Shown: positions 54,511-64,000, counted from the first letter of the stretch. The stretch is 64,000 bases of DNA from Pseudomonas sp. ADAK18 (GCF_012935695.1 NZ_CP052859.1:6055001-6119000), one strand, 5' to 3'. The notes: a model not told the origin generated them from the sequence alone. Numbers and translations are program-made.

Positions 54511-55482
54511 ATGCAGACTTTGTACCCGCAGATCAAACCCTACGCCCGGCACGATCTGGCCGTCGATGAAACCCATTTGCTGTATGTCGACGAAAGCGGT
54601 TCCCCGGAAGGTTTGCCCGTTGTGTTCATTCACGGTGGCCCCGGTGCCGGGTGCGACGCCAACAGCCGCTGCTATTTCGATCCCAACCTGTACCGCATTG
54701 TCACTTTTGATCAGCGCGGCTGCGGGCGCTCCACTCCACGGGCGAGTTTGGAAAACAACACCACCTGGGATCTGGTAGCCGACCTTGAGCGGATTCGCGA
54801 GCACCTGGGTATCGAAAAGTGGGTGCTGTTCGGCGGCTCCTGGGGTTCGACCCTGGCCTTGGCCTACGCGCAAACCCATCCAGAGCGCGTGCATGGCCTG
54901 ATCGTGCGTGGCATTTTCCTTGCTCGGCCCCAGGATATTCAGTGGTTCTACCAGGCTGGCGCCAGCCGCCTGTTCCCGGATTACTGGCAAGACTACCTCG
55001 CGCCAATTCCCCAGGAAGAGCGCCACGACCTGCTCAGCGCCTACCACAAGCGCCTGACCGGTAACGACCAGATTGCCCAGATGCACGCCGCCAAGGCGTG
55101 GTCCACCTGGGAAGGCCGCATGTTGGGCCTGTGCCCGAACCCACAGTTGATCGAGCGGTTTTCCGAGCCCCAGCGCGCCTTGTCGATTGCCCGTATCGAA
55201 TGCCACTACTTCACCAACAACTCGTTCCTTGAACCGAACCAGTTGATTCGCGACATGCACAAGATCGCCCATTTGCCTGGCGTAATCGTGCATGGCCGCT
55301 ACGATATGATCTGCCCGTTGGATAATGCTTGGGAGTTGCATCAGGCTTGGCCCAACAGCGAGCTGCAGATTATCCGCGAGGCCGGCCATGCGGCTTCCGA
55401 GCCTGGAATCACCGATGCGCTAGTGCGTGCGGCGAGTGAAATGGCACGACGCCTGCTTGATCTACCGCCTGAAGAAGCATGA
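54511..55482 (+). CDS. pip: Proline iminopeptidase (prolyl aminopeptidase)
   Basis: A 323-aa S33 peptidase that releases N-terminal proline. '[13 protein letters not shown]' near residue 38, '[13 protein letters not shown]' near 66, Ser110 in '[15 protein letters not shown]', the Asp in '[15 protein letters not shown]' and the His in '[11 protein letters not shown]' give the full triad. CGGAG precedes the ATG. The stop overlaps the dtd start (ATGA), so they are coupled. Confidence 0.96.
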   Translation: MQTLYPQIKPYARHDLAVDETHLLYVDESGSPEGLPVVFIHGGPGAGCDANSRCYFDPNLYRIVTFDQRGCGRSTPRASLENNTTWDLVADLERIREHLGIEKWVLFGGSWGSTLALAYAQTHPERVHGLIVRGIFLARPQDIQWFYQAGASRLFPDYWQDYLAPIPQEERHDLLSAYHKRLTGNDQIAQMHAAKAWSTWEGRMLGLCPNPQLIERFSEPQRALSIARIECHYFTNNSFLEPNQLIRDMHKIAHLPGVIVHGRYDMICPLDNAWELHQAWPNSELQIIREAGHAASEPGITDALVRAASEMARRLLDLPPEEA

Positions 55483-55916
55483 AAGGGCTTTTGCAACGGG
55501 TGCGAGGCGCCCGGGTCGAGGTAGAAGGGGAGGTTGTGGGGTCGATTGACCAGGGTTTGCTGGTGCTGGTGGCCGTGGAACCTTCAGATACCCAGGCTTG
55601 TGCCGACAAACTGCTGCACAAGCTGCTTAACTATCGGGTGTTCAGCGACGACGAGGGCAAGATGAACCTGTCTTTGAAGGACATTGGTGGCGGTTTGCTG
55701 CTGGTGTCGCAGTTCACGTTAGCCGCAGACACCAAGAGCGGCCTGCGCCCCAGCTTTTCCACGGCGGCTCCACCGGCCTTGGGAGAGGCACTTTTCGACT
55801 ACCTGCTGTTACAAGCGCAACAATTGCATGGCAAGGTGGCGTCGGGGCGTTTTGGCGCGGATATGCAGGTGCATTTGGTCAATGATGGGCCGGTCACCTT
55901 CCTGTTACAGACCTGA
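55479..55916 (+). CDS. dtd: D-aminoacyl-tRNA deacylase
   Basis: A 145-aa enzyme that removes D-amino acids and glycine from mischarged tRNAs. The two active-site motifs '[17 protein letters not shown]' (SQxTL type, near residue 77) and '[10 protein letters not shown]' (Gly-cisPro motif) at the C-terminus are intact. The N-terminus '[21 protein letters not shown]' is typical. Confidence 0.96.
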   Translation: MKGLLQRVRGARVEVEGEVVGSIDQGLLVLVAVEPSDTQACADKLLHKLLNYRVFSDDEGKMNLSLKDIGGGLLLVSQFTLAADTKSGLRPSFSTAAPPALGEALFDYLLLQAQQLHGKVASGRFGADMQVHLVNDGPVTFLLQT

Positions 55917-56183
55917 ATGTACTAAAAACGACTTTTAATGCCTAAAAACACAGGTTTTCGCTACAAATACTTCGCTACCCCTGATGCGTTGTCTCTCGGG
56001 CTACTAGATAATCGCGCGCTACGGGGATCAGCGTTGTTTGGTCCATTTTTGACTTAAGTAGAGCCTTGTCCGACAGCCTTTGGGGAATCATTTAGCCTCA
56101 TCGGAGTCGGAACATTGCTCGCCAACCTGGCATATAGATAGCTGGCCGTTGGTTTTTTGATCTGTTTTCGGCGAGGGTTGCTC

Positions 56184-57944
56184 GTGATTGTTAGTCCCTG
56201 TAATGCACCAAAATTGTCTGCCAAACGGTTACGAAATGCACTGGTAACGGGCTCTGCCCTGTTTTGCCTGTTCGGCGCCGGTCAACTGTGGGCATTCAGT
56301 CTGGATGATGTGTCGGCCAAGGCAAAAGAGCTGGCCGGGCAGAAATACGAAGCCCCGCGCAGCAATTTGCCAAACGAATTCCGCGAAATGAAATTCGCTG
56401 ATTACCAAAAAATTCGTTTCCGCAATGAGAAAGCCGAGTGGGCCGATCAGAAAACCCCGTTCAAATTGTCCTTCTATCACCAGGGTATGCACTTCGATAC
56501 ACCGGTGAAGATCAACGAAGTGACCGCCGACAGCGTCCAGGAAATCAAGTACGACCCCGCTCGTTTCGATTTCGGCGACGTCAAGTTTGATCCCAAGTCT
56601 ACCGAACAGCTGGGTTATGCCGGCTTTCGCGTCCTGTACCCGATCAACAAGGACGATAAGCAAGACGAAATCATGACCATGCTCGGCGCCAGCTACTTCC
56701 GCGTCGTCGGCAAAGATCAGGTCTATGGCCTGTCTGCGCGTGGCATGGCCATCGATACCGCCTTGCCGTCCGGCGAAGAGTTCCCGCGGTTTACCGAGTT
56801 CTGGATCGAGCGTCCAAAACCGGGCGACAAGCATCTGGTGATCTTCGCCCTGCTGGATTCTCCGCGGGCCACTGGCGCCTATCGTCTGATCTTGCGTCCG
56901 GGCACCGACACCGTGGTCGACGTCAAATCCCAGATGTTCCTGCGTGACAAAGTCACCAAGCTGGGCATCGCTCCGCTGACCAGCATGTACCTGTTCGGCG
57001 CCAACCAGCCGTCCAAGGTCCTCAACTACCGTCGTGAACTGCACGATTCCAGCGGTCTGTCGATCCATGCCGGTAACGGCGAGTGGATCTGGCGCCCACT
57101 GAACAACCCTAAACACCTGTCTGTCAGCAACTTCACCGTGGAAAACCCACGTGGTTTCGGCCTGCTGCAACGCGGTCGCAACTTCAGCCACTACGAAGAC
57201 CTCGACGACAACTACGACAAGCGTCCAAGTGCCTGGATCGAGCCTGAGGGCGACTGGGGCAAAGGTTCTGTCGACCTGGTGGAAATCCCGACCGCCGATG
57301 AAACCAACGACAACATCGTTGCCTTCTGGAGCCCGGAAACACTGCCAGAGCCAGGCAAACCGCTGGATGTCAGCTACCGCCTGCACTGGACCCTGGACGA
57401 CGCTGCCTACCACTCGCCTGACAGTTCCTGGGTCAAGCAGACCCTGCGCTCGACCGGCGACGTCAAACAGTCGAACCTGATTCGCCAGCCGGATGGCAGC
57501 GTGGCTTACCTGGTTGATTTCGAAGGCCCTGCTCTCAAGAAGTTGCCGGCTGATGCTCCGGTTCGTAGCCAGGTCAGCGTCGGTGACAACGCCGAGATCG
57601 TTGAAAACAGCGTTCGCTACAACCCGCACACTCAAGGTTGGCGCCTGACCCTGCGTCTGAAGATCAAGGACGCGGGCAAGCCTACCGAGATGCGTGCAGC
57701 CCTGGTGCAGGACATCGTCAAGCCTGAGCCAGAGAAGGCTTCGAGCCAGGTGCTCAAGGCTGACAAGGTCTTGGCCAAGCAGCACGAGAAACAGGCCAAG
57801 AAAGAAGCCAAGGAAGCTAAAGACGCCAAGGACAAGGATGCCAAGCAGCCAGAAGCGGCTGCCCCAGCCACAACACCAGAACCGAACAAGACCGAACAAG
57901 TCCTGAGCGAGACCTGGAGCTATCAGTTGCCTGCCGATGAGTAA
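56184..57944 (+). CDS. opgG: Glucan biosynthesis protein G (osmoregulated periplasmic glucans)
   Basis: A 586-aa periplasmic protein needed for OPG backbone branching. The GTG at 56184 follows GAGGG and gives '[20 protein letters not shown]', then a signal peptide ending 'GAGQLWAFS' (about residue 37). The MdoG domain ('[10 protein letters not shown]', '[21 protein letters not shown]', '[19 protein letters not shown]') is followed by an Ig-like domain. Between about 525 and 570 lies a low-complexity Lys/Ala/Glu-rich insert ('[18 protein letters not shown]') before the terminal '[12 protein letters not shown]'. It overlaps opgH by eight bases. Confidence 0.94.
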   Translation: MIVSPCNAPKLSAKRLRNALVTGSALFCLFGAGQLWAFSLDDVSAKAKELAGQKYEAPRSNLPNEFREMKFADYQKIRFRNEKAEWADQKTPFKLSFYHQGMHFDTPVKINEVTADSVQEIKYDPARFDFGDVKFDPKSTEQLGYAGFRVLYPINKDDKQDEIMTMLGASYFRVVGKDQVYGLSARGMAIDTALPSGEEFPRFTEFWIERPKPGDKHLVIFALLDSPRATGAYRLILRPGTDTVVDVKSQMFLRDKVTKLGIAPLTSMYLFGANQPSKVLNYRRELHDSSGLSIHAGNGEWIWRPLNNPKHLSVSNFTVENPRGFGLLQRGRNFSHYEDLDDNYDKRPSAWIEPEGDWGKGSVDLVEIPTADETNDNIVAFWSPETLPEPGKPLDVSYRLHWTLDDAAYHSPDSSWVKQTLRSTGDVKQSNLIRQPDGSVAYLVDFEGPALKKLPADAPVRSQVSVGDNAEIVENSVRYNPHTQGWRLTLRLKIKDAGKPTEMRAALVQDIVKPEPEKASSQVLKADKVLAKQHEKQAKKEAKEAKDAKDKDAKQPEAAAPATTPEPNKTEQVLSETWSYQLPADE

Positions 57945-60507
57945 TTCCCAAGCCCAACCAGAGACTCTTGCCGAGTACCTGGCGCACCTCCCGATGACTG
58001 ATGAGCAGCGCGCCGAATTGGCGGGCTGCACGTCCTTCACCGAACTGCACGAGCGTCTGTCGTCGGCCACCTTCGATGCGCCTGTCGACGCTGCCCAAGC
58101 GTCGGTGGGCCGTCGTCTGACCCTCAACAGCGCCGAAGAGCTGCAAGATGCCGAAATGCTGGCGCTGGACGCCAGTGGTCGGGTCTGCCTCAAGGCCACG
58201 CCGCCGATCCGTCGGACCAAGGTGGTGCCTGAACCGTGGCGTACCAATATTCTGGTCCGTGGCTGGCGTCGCCTGACCGGTCGCACCAATCCTCCGGCGC
58301 CGCCGAAGGACGAACGTGTGTTGCCGGCTGCTCGCTGGCGCACCGTCGGTTCGATTCGTCGCTATATCCTGCTGGTGTTGATGCTCGGTCAGACCATCGT
58401 CGCGGGTTGGTACATGAAAGGCATCATGCCTTACCAGGGCTGGTCCTTCGTCGACCTGGACGAGATCCGCAATCAGACCTTGCTGCAGACGGCCACCCAG
58501 GTGCTGCCTTATGCCCTGCAAACCAGCATCCTGATTCTGTTCGGGATTTTGTTCTGCTGGGTCTCGGCTGGTTTCTGGACCGCACTGATGGGCTTCCTGG
58601 AACTACTGACCGGTCACGATAAATACCGTATTTCCGGGAAAAGTGCCGGTAACGAGCCGATCGCGAAAGAAGCGCGCACTGCCTTGGTCATGCCGATCTG
58701 CAACGAAGACGTGCCCCGGGTATTTGCCGGCTTGCGCGCGACCTTCGAGTCGGTTGCCGCTACCGGTGACCTGGATCGCTTCGACTTCTTCGTCCTCAGT
58801 GACAGTAACGAGGCCGATATCTGTATCGCCGAGCAGCAAGCCTGGCTCGACGTCTGCCGTGAAGCGGGTGGTTTCGGCAAGATTTTCTATCGTCGCCGTC
58901 GCCGTCGCGTCAAACGCAAGAGTGGCAACCTCGACGACTTCTGCCGTCGTTGGGGCGGTGACTACAAGTACATGGTGGTCCTCGACGCCGACAGCGTAAT
59001 GAGCGGCGAATGCTTGACCAGCCTGGTGCGCTTGATGGAAGCCACGCCGGACGCCGGGATCATCCAGACCGCGCCGCGGGCGTCGGGCATGGACACCCTG
59101 TATGCGCGCATGCAGCAGTTTGCCACTCGCGTTTATGGCCCGCTGTTCACCGCCGGCCTGCACTTCTGGCAGTTGGGTGAATCCCACTACTGGGGGCACA
59201 ACGCTATTATCCGCATGAAGCCGTTTATCGAGCACTGCGCCTTGGCGCCGTTGCCGGGTAAAGGTGCGTTTGCGGGTGCGATTCTCTCCCACGACTTCGT
59301 TGAAGCAGCGCTGATGCGCCGTGCCGGCTGGGGTGTGTGGATTGCCTACGATTTGCCGGGCAGCTACGAAGAGTTACCGCCGAACCTGCTGGACGAACTC
59401 AAGCGTGACCGTCGCTGGTGCCACGGTAACCTGATGAACTTCCGCCTGTTCCTGGTCAAGGGCATGCACCCGGTGCACCGCGCGGTGTTCCTGACCGGGG
59501 TGATGTCGTACCTGTCGGCGCCGCTGTGGTTCTTCTTCCTGGTGCTGTCGACGGCACTGCTGGCGGTCAACACGCTGATGGAGCCGCAGTACTTTATGGC
59601 GCCACGGCAGTTGTACCCGCTGTGGCCGCAATGGCATCCGGACAAGGCGGTGGCGCTGTTCTCCACCACTGTCGTGCTGCTGTTCCTGCCTAAATTGCTG
59701 AGCATCATCCTGATCTGGGCCAAGGGCGCGAAAGAGTTCGGCGGCAAGTTCAAGGTGACCCTGTCGATGCTGCTGGAGATGTTGTTCTCCATGCTGCTGG
59801 CGCCGGTGCGGATGATTTTCCACACTCGCTTCGTGCTCGCCGCGTTCCTCGGCTGGGCTGCGACCTGGAACTCGCCACAGCGTGACGACGACTCCACGCC
59901 ATGGAGTGAAGCGGTCAAGCGTCACGGCCCACAGACCTTGCTCGGTTTTTTCTGGGCACTGTTGGTGGTGTGGTTGAACCCAAGCTTCTTGTGGTGGTTG
60001 GTGCCGATTGTCGGTTCGCTGATGCTGTCGATCCCGGTGTCGGTAATCTCAAGCCGGGTCAAGCTGGGCCTCAAGTCTCGCGATGAGAGCCTGTTCCTGA
60101 TCCCTGAGGAGTACAACCCGCCCCAGGCGCTACTGTCGACCGACCAGTACACCCACGAAAACCGTTGGCACGCGCTCAATGACGGCTTTGTGCGGGCGGT
60201 GGTCGATCCTCAGCAGAATGCCCTGGCCTGTGCCCTGGCGACTTCCCGTCATGGTCAGGCCGAGCCGATTGAGTGGCTGCGCGTCGAGCGTGTTCGTCAT
60301 GCGTTGAAAGTCGGCCCCGCCGGCCTCAACAACGGCGAGCGCCTGGCCTTACTCAGCGATCCGGTCGCCCTGGCTCGCTTGCATGAACAGGTTTGGAGCG
60401 AAGGTCACGCTGAGTGGTTGGCTGCCTGGCGTGAGTCGGTCAAGGCCGATCCTCATGCGCCATTGCTGCCTCTGAAACCGCAGTCGTCCCAGGCCCTGCC
60501 AGCCTGA
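57937..60507 (+). CDS. opgH: Glucans biosynthesis glucosyltransferase H
   Basis: An 856-aa inner-membrane GT2 glycosyltransferase that polymerises UDP-glucose into the OPG backbone. There are two N-terminal helices (about 140-215), a cytosolic catalytic domain with '[20 protein letters not shown]', '[13 protein letters not shown]' (DxD-type), '[13 protein letters not shown]' and '[14 protein letters not shown]' (the [QR]xxRW motif), then about six more helices ('[17 protein letters not shown]' onward) and a cytosolic tail. The length is normal for the family. It ends in a hairpin terminator. Confidence 0.96.
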   Translation: MSNSQAQPETLAEYLAHLPMTDEQRAELAGCTSFTELHERLSSATFDAPVDAAQASVGRRLTLNSAEELQDAEMLALDASGRVCLKATPPIRRTKVVPEPWRTNILVRGWRRLTGRTNPPAPPKDERVLPAARWRTVGSIRRYILLVLMLGQTIVAGWYMKGIMPYQGWSFVDLDEIRNQTLLQTATQVLPYALQTSILILFGILFCWVSAGFWTALMGFLELLTGHDKYRISGKSAGNEPIAKEARTALVMPICNEDVPRVFAGLRATFESVAATGDLDRFDFFVLSDSNEADICIAEQQAWLDVCREAGGFGKIFYRRRRRRVKRKSGNLDDFCRRWGGDYKYMVVLDADSVMSGECLTSLVRLMEATPDAGIIQTAPRASGMDTLYARMQQFATRVYGPLFTAGLHFWQLGESHYWGHNAIIRMKPFIEHCALAPLPGKGAFAGAILSHDFVEAALMRRAGWGVWIAYDLPGSYEELPPNLLDELKRDRRWCHGNLMNFRLFLVKGMHPVHRAVFLTGVMSYLSAPLWFFFLVLSTALLAVNTLMEPQYFMAPRQLYPLWPQWHPDKAVALFSTTVVLLFLPKLLSIILIWAKGAKEFGGKFKVTLSMLLEMLFSMLLAPVRMIFHTRFVLAAFLGWAATWNSPQRDDDSTPWSEAVKRHGPQTLLGFFWALLVVWLNPSFLWWLVPIVGSLMLSIPVSVISSRVKLGLKSRDESLFLIPEEYNPPQALLSTDQYTHENRWHALNDGFVRAVVDPQQNALACALATSRHGQAEPIEWLRVERVRHALKVGPAGLNNGERLALLSDPVALARLHEQVWSEGHAEWLAAWRESVKADPHAPLLPLKPQSSQALPA

Positions 60508-60513
60508 ATCTGA

Positions 60514-60540
60514 CGCCCCCGAGCTAACGTCTCGGGGGCG
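60514..60540 (+). terminator. Hairpin after opgH (probable terminator)
   Basis: A perfect 10-bp GC-rich stem (CGCCCCCGAG/CTCGGGGGCG) with a 7-nt loop begins 6 nt after the stop codon. The downstream TTCGATAG has a poor T-tract, so termination may be incomplete. Confidence 0.7.
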
Positions 60541-60645
60541 TTCGATAGCCCCTTCCTACGGTGTTTTTCCCTTCTGTTTCATTGCGCCAAGCCCTTGTTA
60601 TTTCGAAACAAAAGTCCCTCGTCTGGCCCGTACTTCCCGGCAGGG

Positions 60646-61713
60646 GAGTGGGTTAGGATCGCCCCCAAAATCTGACTCGTCTTTTCCTGTTTTGCACTGA
60701 GGGTGCGGGGACAGGTGCGCGAGTGCTTAATGGAATAGGGGCATTTGATGATCAAAAGGTATTTGTCGGCGCTGCTGCTTGGCATTGTTGTGCTTTCCCA
60801 CGGCGGCCTGGCGCTGGCGGGTGCGATTGATGAGGCCGTCCGGCGTGGGGTGCTGAAAGTCGGGACTGATCCCACTTATGTGCCTTTCGAAATGACCGAT
60901 AAGCGGGGCCGTGTCGTCGGTTTTGAAATCGATCTGCTGCGAGAGATGAGCAAGTCCCTGGGGGTGAAGCTGGAGTTGGTAACGGTGGCTTACACGGAGT
61001 TGCTTCCAGGGCTGATGGCCAACCAGTTCGACATGATTGGCAGCGGCATGACCGTGACCCAGGAGCGCAACCTCGCGCTCAATTTCAGTGATTCGTTCAT
61101 CATCGTCGGGCAGACGGTACTGTTTCATCCTCGGTTGGCAGGCAAGGTGGGTAGCATCGAAGACTTGAACGAAGCGGGGTATCGGATCGTTGCAACCGAA
61201 GGCACCACGGGGGAGGCGGCGGCCAAACGGTTTCTTGGCACTGCACAACTGAACAGTTTTCCAACACCGGAAGAGGGTGTTAGCCAGGTGGTCGAGGGCA
61301 AGGCCGACGCCTTTATCCATGACGCGCCCTATAACCTGATCGCCATCGCCAGGCCGGAAAACAGCCAACTGTTGGCGTTGGAGCAACCGTTCACCTACGA
61401 GCCCCTGGCGTTTGGCCTGAAAAAAGGCGATTACGACAGCCTCAACTGGATCAATCACTTTCTCAACCAGATTGCCCAGGATGGCACCTACGATCGCCTG
61501 CACGACAAATGGTTCAAGGACACGGATTGGCTGGCGGAAATTGATTGAAGGTCATAACTACTTACACATCTGGAGAGGCTTGAGCACCTGCAGCGAACGG
61601 TCTACCCACGCTGTCTGCGCTGTATTTGTGGGGTTTTTCTGTCATATCCGCCAACAAACGTGGGCTAGACCTTTGTGCTATTGGGCGAGTGGGTTAGCAT
61701 CGCACCCCGAAAT
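60646..61713 (+). repeat. Duplicated upstream segment of the two binding-protein genes
   Basis: GAGTGGGTTAGGATCGCCCC (starting 60646) and GAGTGGGTTAGCATCGCACC (starting 61687) are near copies, found 77 and 53 nt before the two start codons. Both genes also share AGGGG followed by TTGATGAT at the start. The duplicated unit therefore covered the 5' region as well as the gene. The repeats themselves are only about 27 nt each; the coordinates span both. Confidence 0.7.
60748..61548 (+). CDS. Polar amino-acid ABC transporter binding protein (first copy)
   Basis: A 266-aa exported SBP_bac_3 protein (signal peptide about 1-25, 'SHGGLALAGAID'). 'VLKVGTDPTYVPFEMTDKRG', 'FDMIGSGMTVTQERNLALNF', 'GTTGEAAAKRF' and 'DAFIHDAPYNL' are the family segments around the ligand site. 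The ATG at 60748 has AGGGG six bases upstream. It is a paralogue of the next gene over the whole length but more diverged, as if it is the copy freed from constraint. The ligand is not readable from sequence. Confidence 0.88.
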   Translation: MIKRYLSALLLGIVVLSHGGLALAGAIDEAVRRGVLKVGTDPTYVPFEMTDKRGRVVGFEIDLLREMSKSLGVKLELVTVAYTELLPGLMANQFDMIGSGMTVTQERNLALNFSDSFIIVGQTVLFHPRLAGKVGSIEDLNEAGYRIVATEGTTGEAAAKRFLGTAQLNSFPTPEEGVSQVVEGKADAFIHDAPYNLIAIARPENSQLLALEQPFTYEPLAFGLKKGDYDSLNWINHFLNQIAQDGTYDRLHDKWFKDTDWLAEID

Positions 61714-61765
61714 GGTGCAGCCCTTTGCGCACCGACCTCACAATAAAATGAGTTCAGGGGACTTG

Positions 61766-62566
61766 ATGATGAAAAAGTATCTTTCGATGCTGCTGCTTGG
61801 CGTCTCGGCGCTGGTGGCGGTCAATGCGGCGCACGCTGGTGCCATCGATGATGCCGTCAAGCGCGGGACACTGAAAGTCGGCATGGATCCGACCTACATG
61901 CCCTTCCAGATGACCAACAAACGCGGTGAAATCATCGGCTTTGAAGTCGACATCCTCAAGGCCATGGCCAAGTCCATGGGTGTCAAGTTCGAGCCGATCT
62001 CCACCGGCTATGACGGCATCATCCCGGCGTTGCTGACCAACAAGTTCGACATGATCGGCAGCGGCATGACCCTGACCCAGGAGCGCAACCTGCGCCTGAA
62101 CTTCAGCGAACCCTTCATCGTCGTTGGCCAGACCCTGCTGATTCGCAAGGAACTGGAAGGCACCATCAAGTCCTACAAAGACCTGAACGATGAGAAGTAC
62201 CGCCTGACGTCCAAGCTTGGCACCACAGGTGAGATGGTCGCCAAAAAGCTGATCGCCAAAGCCAAGTACCACGGCTACGACAACGAGCAGGAAGCGGTGC
62301 TCGACGTGGTTAACGGCAAGGCTGATGCCTTCGTCTATGACGCGCCGTATAACGTGGTCGCAGAGAAAAAAGTCGGCAACGGCAAGTTGGTATTCCTTGA
62401 AGAACCGTTCACCTTCGAACCCTTGGCGTTCGGGTTGAAGAAAGGCGATTACGACAGCATCAACTTCATCAACAACTTCCTGCACCAGATCCGTAACGAC
62501 GGCACCTACGATCGCATTCATGACAAGTGGTTCAAGAGCTCCGAGTGGCTCAAGGACATGGAATAA
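61766..62566 (+). CDS. Polar amino-acid ABC transporter binding protein (second copy)
   Basis: A 266-aa exported protein (signal peptide ending 'AVNAAHAGAID'). 'TLKVGMDPTYMPFQMTNKRG', 'FDMIGSGMTLTQERNLRLNF', 'LGTTGEMVAKKL' and 'DAFVYDAPYNVV' align with the preceding gene without gaps in the core. The adjacent permease and ATPase follow after a REP hairpin, so this is the binding protein nearest the transporter. The ATG pair 61766/61769 with AGGGG upstream sets the start; an in-frame ORF upstream from 61472 is a read-back into the previous gene and is not real. Confidence 0.9.
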   Translation: MMKKYLSMLLLGVSALVAVNAAHAGAIDDAVKRGTLKVGMDPTYMPFQMTNKRGEIIGFEVDILKAMAKSMGVKFEPISTGYDGIIPALLTNKFDMIGSGMTLTQERNLRLNFSEPFIVVGQTLLIRKELEGTIKSYKDLNDEKYRLTSKLGTTGEMVAKKLIAKAKYHGYDNEQEAVLDVVNGKADAFVYDAPYNVVAEKKVGNGKLVFLEEPFTFEPLAFGLKKGDYDSINFINNFLHQIRNDGTYDRIHDKWFKSSEWLKDME

Positions 62567-62573
62567 AGCTGAC

Positions 62574-62604
62574 CTGTGGCGAGGGGCAAGCCCCCTCGCC
62601 ACAG
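62574..62604. repeat. Single REP palindrome (GTGGCGAGGGG class)
   Basis: CTGTGGCGAGGGG, CAAG loop, CCCCCTCGCCACAG: a 13-bp stem with a one-base imbalance. It starts 8 nt after the binding-protein stop and ends 35 nt before the permease. It could stabilise the upstream mRNA and lower permease expression, a usual arrangement in binding-protein-dependent operons. Confidence 0.85.
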
Positions 62605-62638
62605 AGGGGCACGCCTCGATCTTGATGGATGTTGAGCA

Positions 62639-63598
62639 ATGAAACAGAAAAAAGCCCAATGGCCCTGGCACCTGCTGACGGTGGTCGTGTTGGTTGGCCT
62701 GGCTGGCGCCTTGTATTACGCCACCTCGCTGATGTCCTACGAATGGCGCTGGAACCGCGTGCCGCAGTACTTCGCCTATCAGGCCGAAGAGTCCCAGCGT
62801 GCAGCGGATATTTCCACCGTCGTTGAACTGGTACGCAAAGGCGATGTGGCCGAAGTCACCCTGCGTAATGACGCGGGTGTCGAACAGCACCTGACTGTTG
62901 CCGACAACAGCCTGCAAGTAGCGCGCGGTGACGATGTGGCTGAAGGCGACGTGGTGGGTGTGAACCGGCATTGGGCGTTGGGCCCGCTGATGTGGGGCTT
63001 GTGGACCACCTTATGGCTGTCGGTGGTGTCCGGTATTCTCGGCCTGGCGATTGGCCTGGCCACCGGTTTGTGTCGTTTGTCCAGTAACCCGACCTTGCGG
63101 GATTTATCGACGATCTACGTTGAACTGGTGCGCGGTACGCCGCTATTGGTGCAGATTTTCATTTTCTACTTCTTCATCGGCACGGTGCTGAACCTGTCCC
63201 GGGAATTCGCCGGGATCGCCGCCTTGTCGCTGTTTACCGGCGCCTACGTGGCAGAAATCATTCGCGCCGGGGTGCAGTCGATTGCCCGTGGCCAGAACGA
63301 AGCTGCCCGCTCCCTGGGTTTGAGTGCCGGCCAGTCAATGCGCCATGTGGTAATGCCGCAAGCGCTCAAGCGTGTGCTGCCGCCGCTGGCCGGGCAATTC
63401 ATCAGCCTGGTGAAGGACACCTCCCTGGTGTCGGTCATCGCCATTACCGAACTGCTCAAGAGCGGACGCGAAGTGATCACCACCTCGTTCTCGCCGTTTG
63501 AAATCCTGTTCTGCGTTGCAGGCCTGTACCTGCTGATCAACCTGCCGCTGTCGAAAATCGCCAGTCGGCTTGAGCGGAGGCTCGCGCAAAGTGATTGA
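62639..63598 (+). CDS. Polar amino-acid ABC transporter permease with extended N-terminus
   Basis: A 319-aa HisM/GlnP-type permease. The typical domain (about 110-315) has 'WTTLWLSVVSGILGLAIGLA', 'YVELVRGTPLLVQIFIFYFF' and the EAA loop 'NEAARSLGLSAGQSMRHVVMPQALK'. It is preceded by one extra helix (about 12-32) and a soluble, mainly beta, region of about 70 residues ('VVELVRKGDVAEVTLRNDAG'). That insert must face the periplasm if the orientation is the usual one. The stop overlaps the ATPase start by eight bases. Confidence 0.92.
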   Translation: MKQKKAQWPWHLLTVVVLVGLAGALYYATSLMSYEWRWNRVPQYFAYQAEESQRAADISTVVELVRKGDVAEVTLRNDAGVEQHLTVADNSLQVARGDDVAEGDVVGVNRHWALGPLMWGLWTTLWLSVVSGILGLAIGLATGLCRLSSNPTLRDLSTIYVELVRGTPLLVQIFIFYFFIGTVLNLSREFAGIAALSLFTGAYVAEIIRAGVQSIARGQNEAARSLGLSAGQSMRHVVMPQALKRVLPPLAGQFISLVKDTSLVSVIAITELLKSGREVITTSFSPFEILFCVAGLYLLINLPLSKIASRLERRLAQSD

Positions 63599-64000
63599 AG
63601 TCCGCGATCTGGTAAAAGTCTTCGACACCCGTGGGCACGTGGTCCGTGCGGTGGATAACGTCACCACTCAGGTGGCCAAGGGCGAAGTGCTGGTAGTGAT
63701 CGGTCCGTCCGGCTCCGGCAAGTCGACCTTCCTGCGCTGCCTCAATGGCCTGGAGGAGTTCGACTCTGGCTCGGTGAGCATCGACGGCTTGCAATTGGCC
63801 GACCCGAAAACCGATGTGAATGCCTACCGCCGTGAAGTCGGTATGGTGTTCCAGCATTTCAACCTGTTTCCGCACATGACCGTGCTGGAAAACCTCTGTC
63901 TCGCGCAAAAGGTTGTGCGCAAGCGCGGCAAGAAAGAGCGTGAAGCCAAGGCCTTGGCCTTGCTGGAAAAGGTCGGGATTGCCCAGAAAGCCAATGAGTT
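63591..64000 (+). CDS. Polar amino-acid ABC transporter ATPase (cut by window edge)
   Basis: The start is GTG at 63591, giving 'MIEVRDLVKVFDTRGHVVRA' with CGGAGG upstream in the permease gene. Walker A is 'GPSGSGKST' near residue 38 and the Q-loop 'MVFQHFNLFPHMTVLENL' near 84. About 136 residues are visible; the signature and Walker B motifs are outside. It is the GlnQ/HisP-like partner of the permease and binding proteins. Confidence 0.93.
   Translation, partial: MIEVRDLVKVFDTRGHVVRAVDNVTTQVAKGEVLVVIGPSGSGKSTFLRCLNGLEEFDSGSVSIDGLQLADPKTDVNAYRREVGMVFQHFNLFPHMTVLENLCLAQKVVRKRGKKEREAKALALLEKVGIAQKANE

Noticed and set aside
56229..58343. 704-aa antisense reading frame across opgG-opgH
   Set aside because: It spans two certain genes on the other strand and shows no recognisable domain or ribosome-binding site.
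61472..61765. Upstream extension of the second binding-protein ORF
   Set aside because: The extension starts inside the first binding-protein gene in another frame and precedes the signal peptide; AGGGG before 61766 marks the start.
1..64000. Prophage, integron or genomic island
   Set aside because: No integrase, transposase, tRNA, attachment repeats or phage genes were seen; the order is that of core Pseudomonas genome apart from the frameshifted gene at 6575-7818.

Overview
The window looks like the chromosome of a fluorescent Pseudomonas of the P. fluorescens group (SBW25-like). The basis is gene content and order, which from memory runs parallel to the P. aeruginosa PA5147-PA5074 region, plus numerous REP/REPIN palindromes built on GTGGGAGCGGGCTTGCTCGCGA, typical of this group. 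The DNA is GC-rich, tightly packed core genome. I saw no tRNA, rRNA, integrase, transposase or CRISPR array.

Layout. 1-5.8 kb: AsmA 5' part, an OFA-type MFS transporter and the late histidine-biosynthesis operon hisB-hisH-(DUF2164)-hisA-hisF. 5.8-7.8 kb: a solute-binding protein and a frameshifted accessory gene joining three Vps62-like modules to a tail resembling an aerolysin-type pore former. 7.9-14.4 kb: an envelope block (divergent polysaccharide deacetylase, CtpA protease, EnvC), gpmI, then rhodanese-grxC-secB. 14.6-22.9 kb: trmL, a small membrane protein, a three-copy hairpin repeat, ntrB-ntrC, a secreted chorismate mutase, glnA and thiI. ntrBC and glnA both carry sigma-54 and NtrC-type sites. 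23-35.5 kb: typA, a YkgJ protein, glgP, a giant DUF2339/DUF3999 membrane pair, fbp, a small lipoprotein and a lipocalin.

35.6-52.2 kb is a full histidine-utilisation (hut) locus: hutF | hutC-hutD, hutU, a CodB-type permease, the ABC importer hutXWV, a hutH paralogue without the MIO triad, true hutH, hutT, hutI, hutG. Histidine is imported (HutXWV, HutT) and deaminated (HutH) to urocanate. HutU and HutI then give formiminoglutamate, and HutF plus HutG finish to glutamate. HutC-type operators lie in the hutF/hutC gap and over the predicted hutU start site, just downstream of a sigma-54 promoter. Four 101-bp tandem copies of a unit holding REP sequence and the hutH1 ribosome-binding site precede hutH1.

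52.4-64 kb: an orphan choline/betaine-type binding protein, an esterase, pip-dtd, the glucan genes opgGH, and a polar amino-acid ABC importer with two tandem binding-protein genes; its ATPase runs off the right edge.

The strongest leads are the frameshifted toxin-like gene (6575-7818), the hutH1 pseudoenzyme with its tandem-repeat leader (44939-46872), and the hairpin repeat with compensatory changes (15485-15701).
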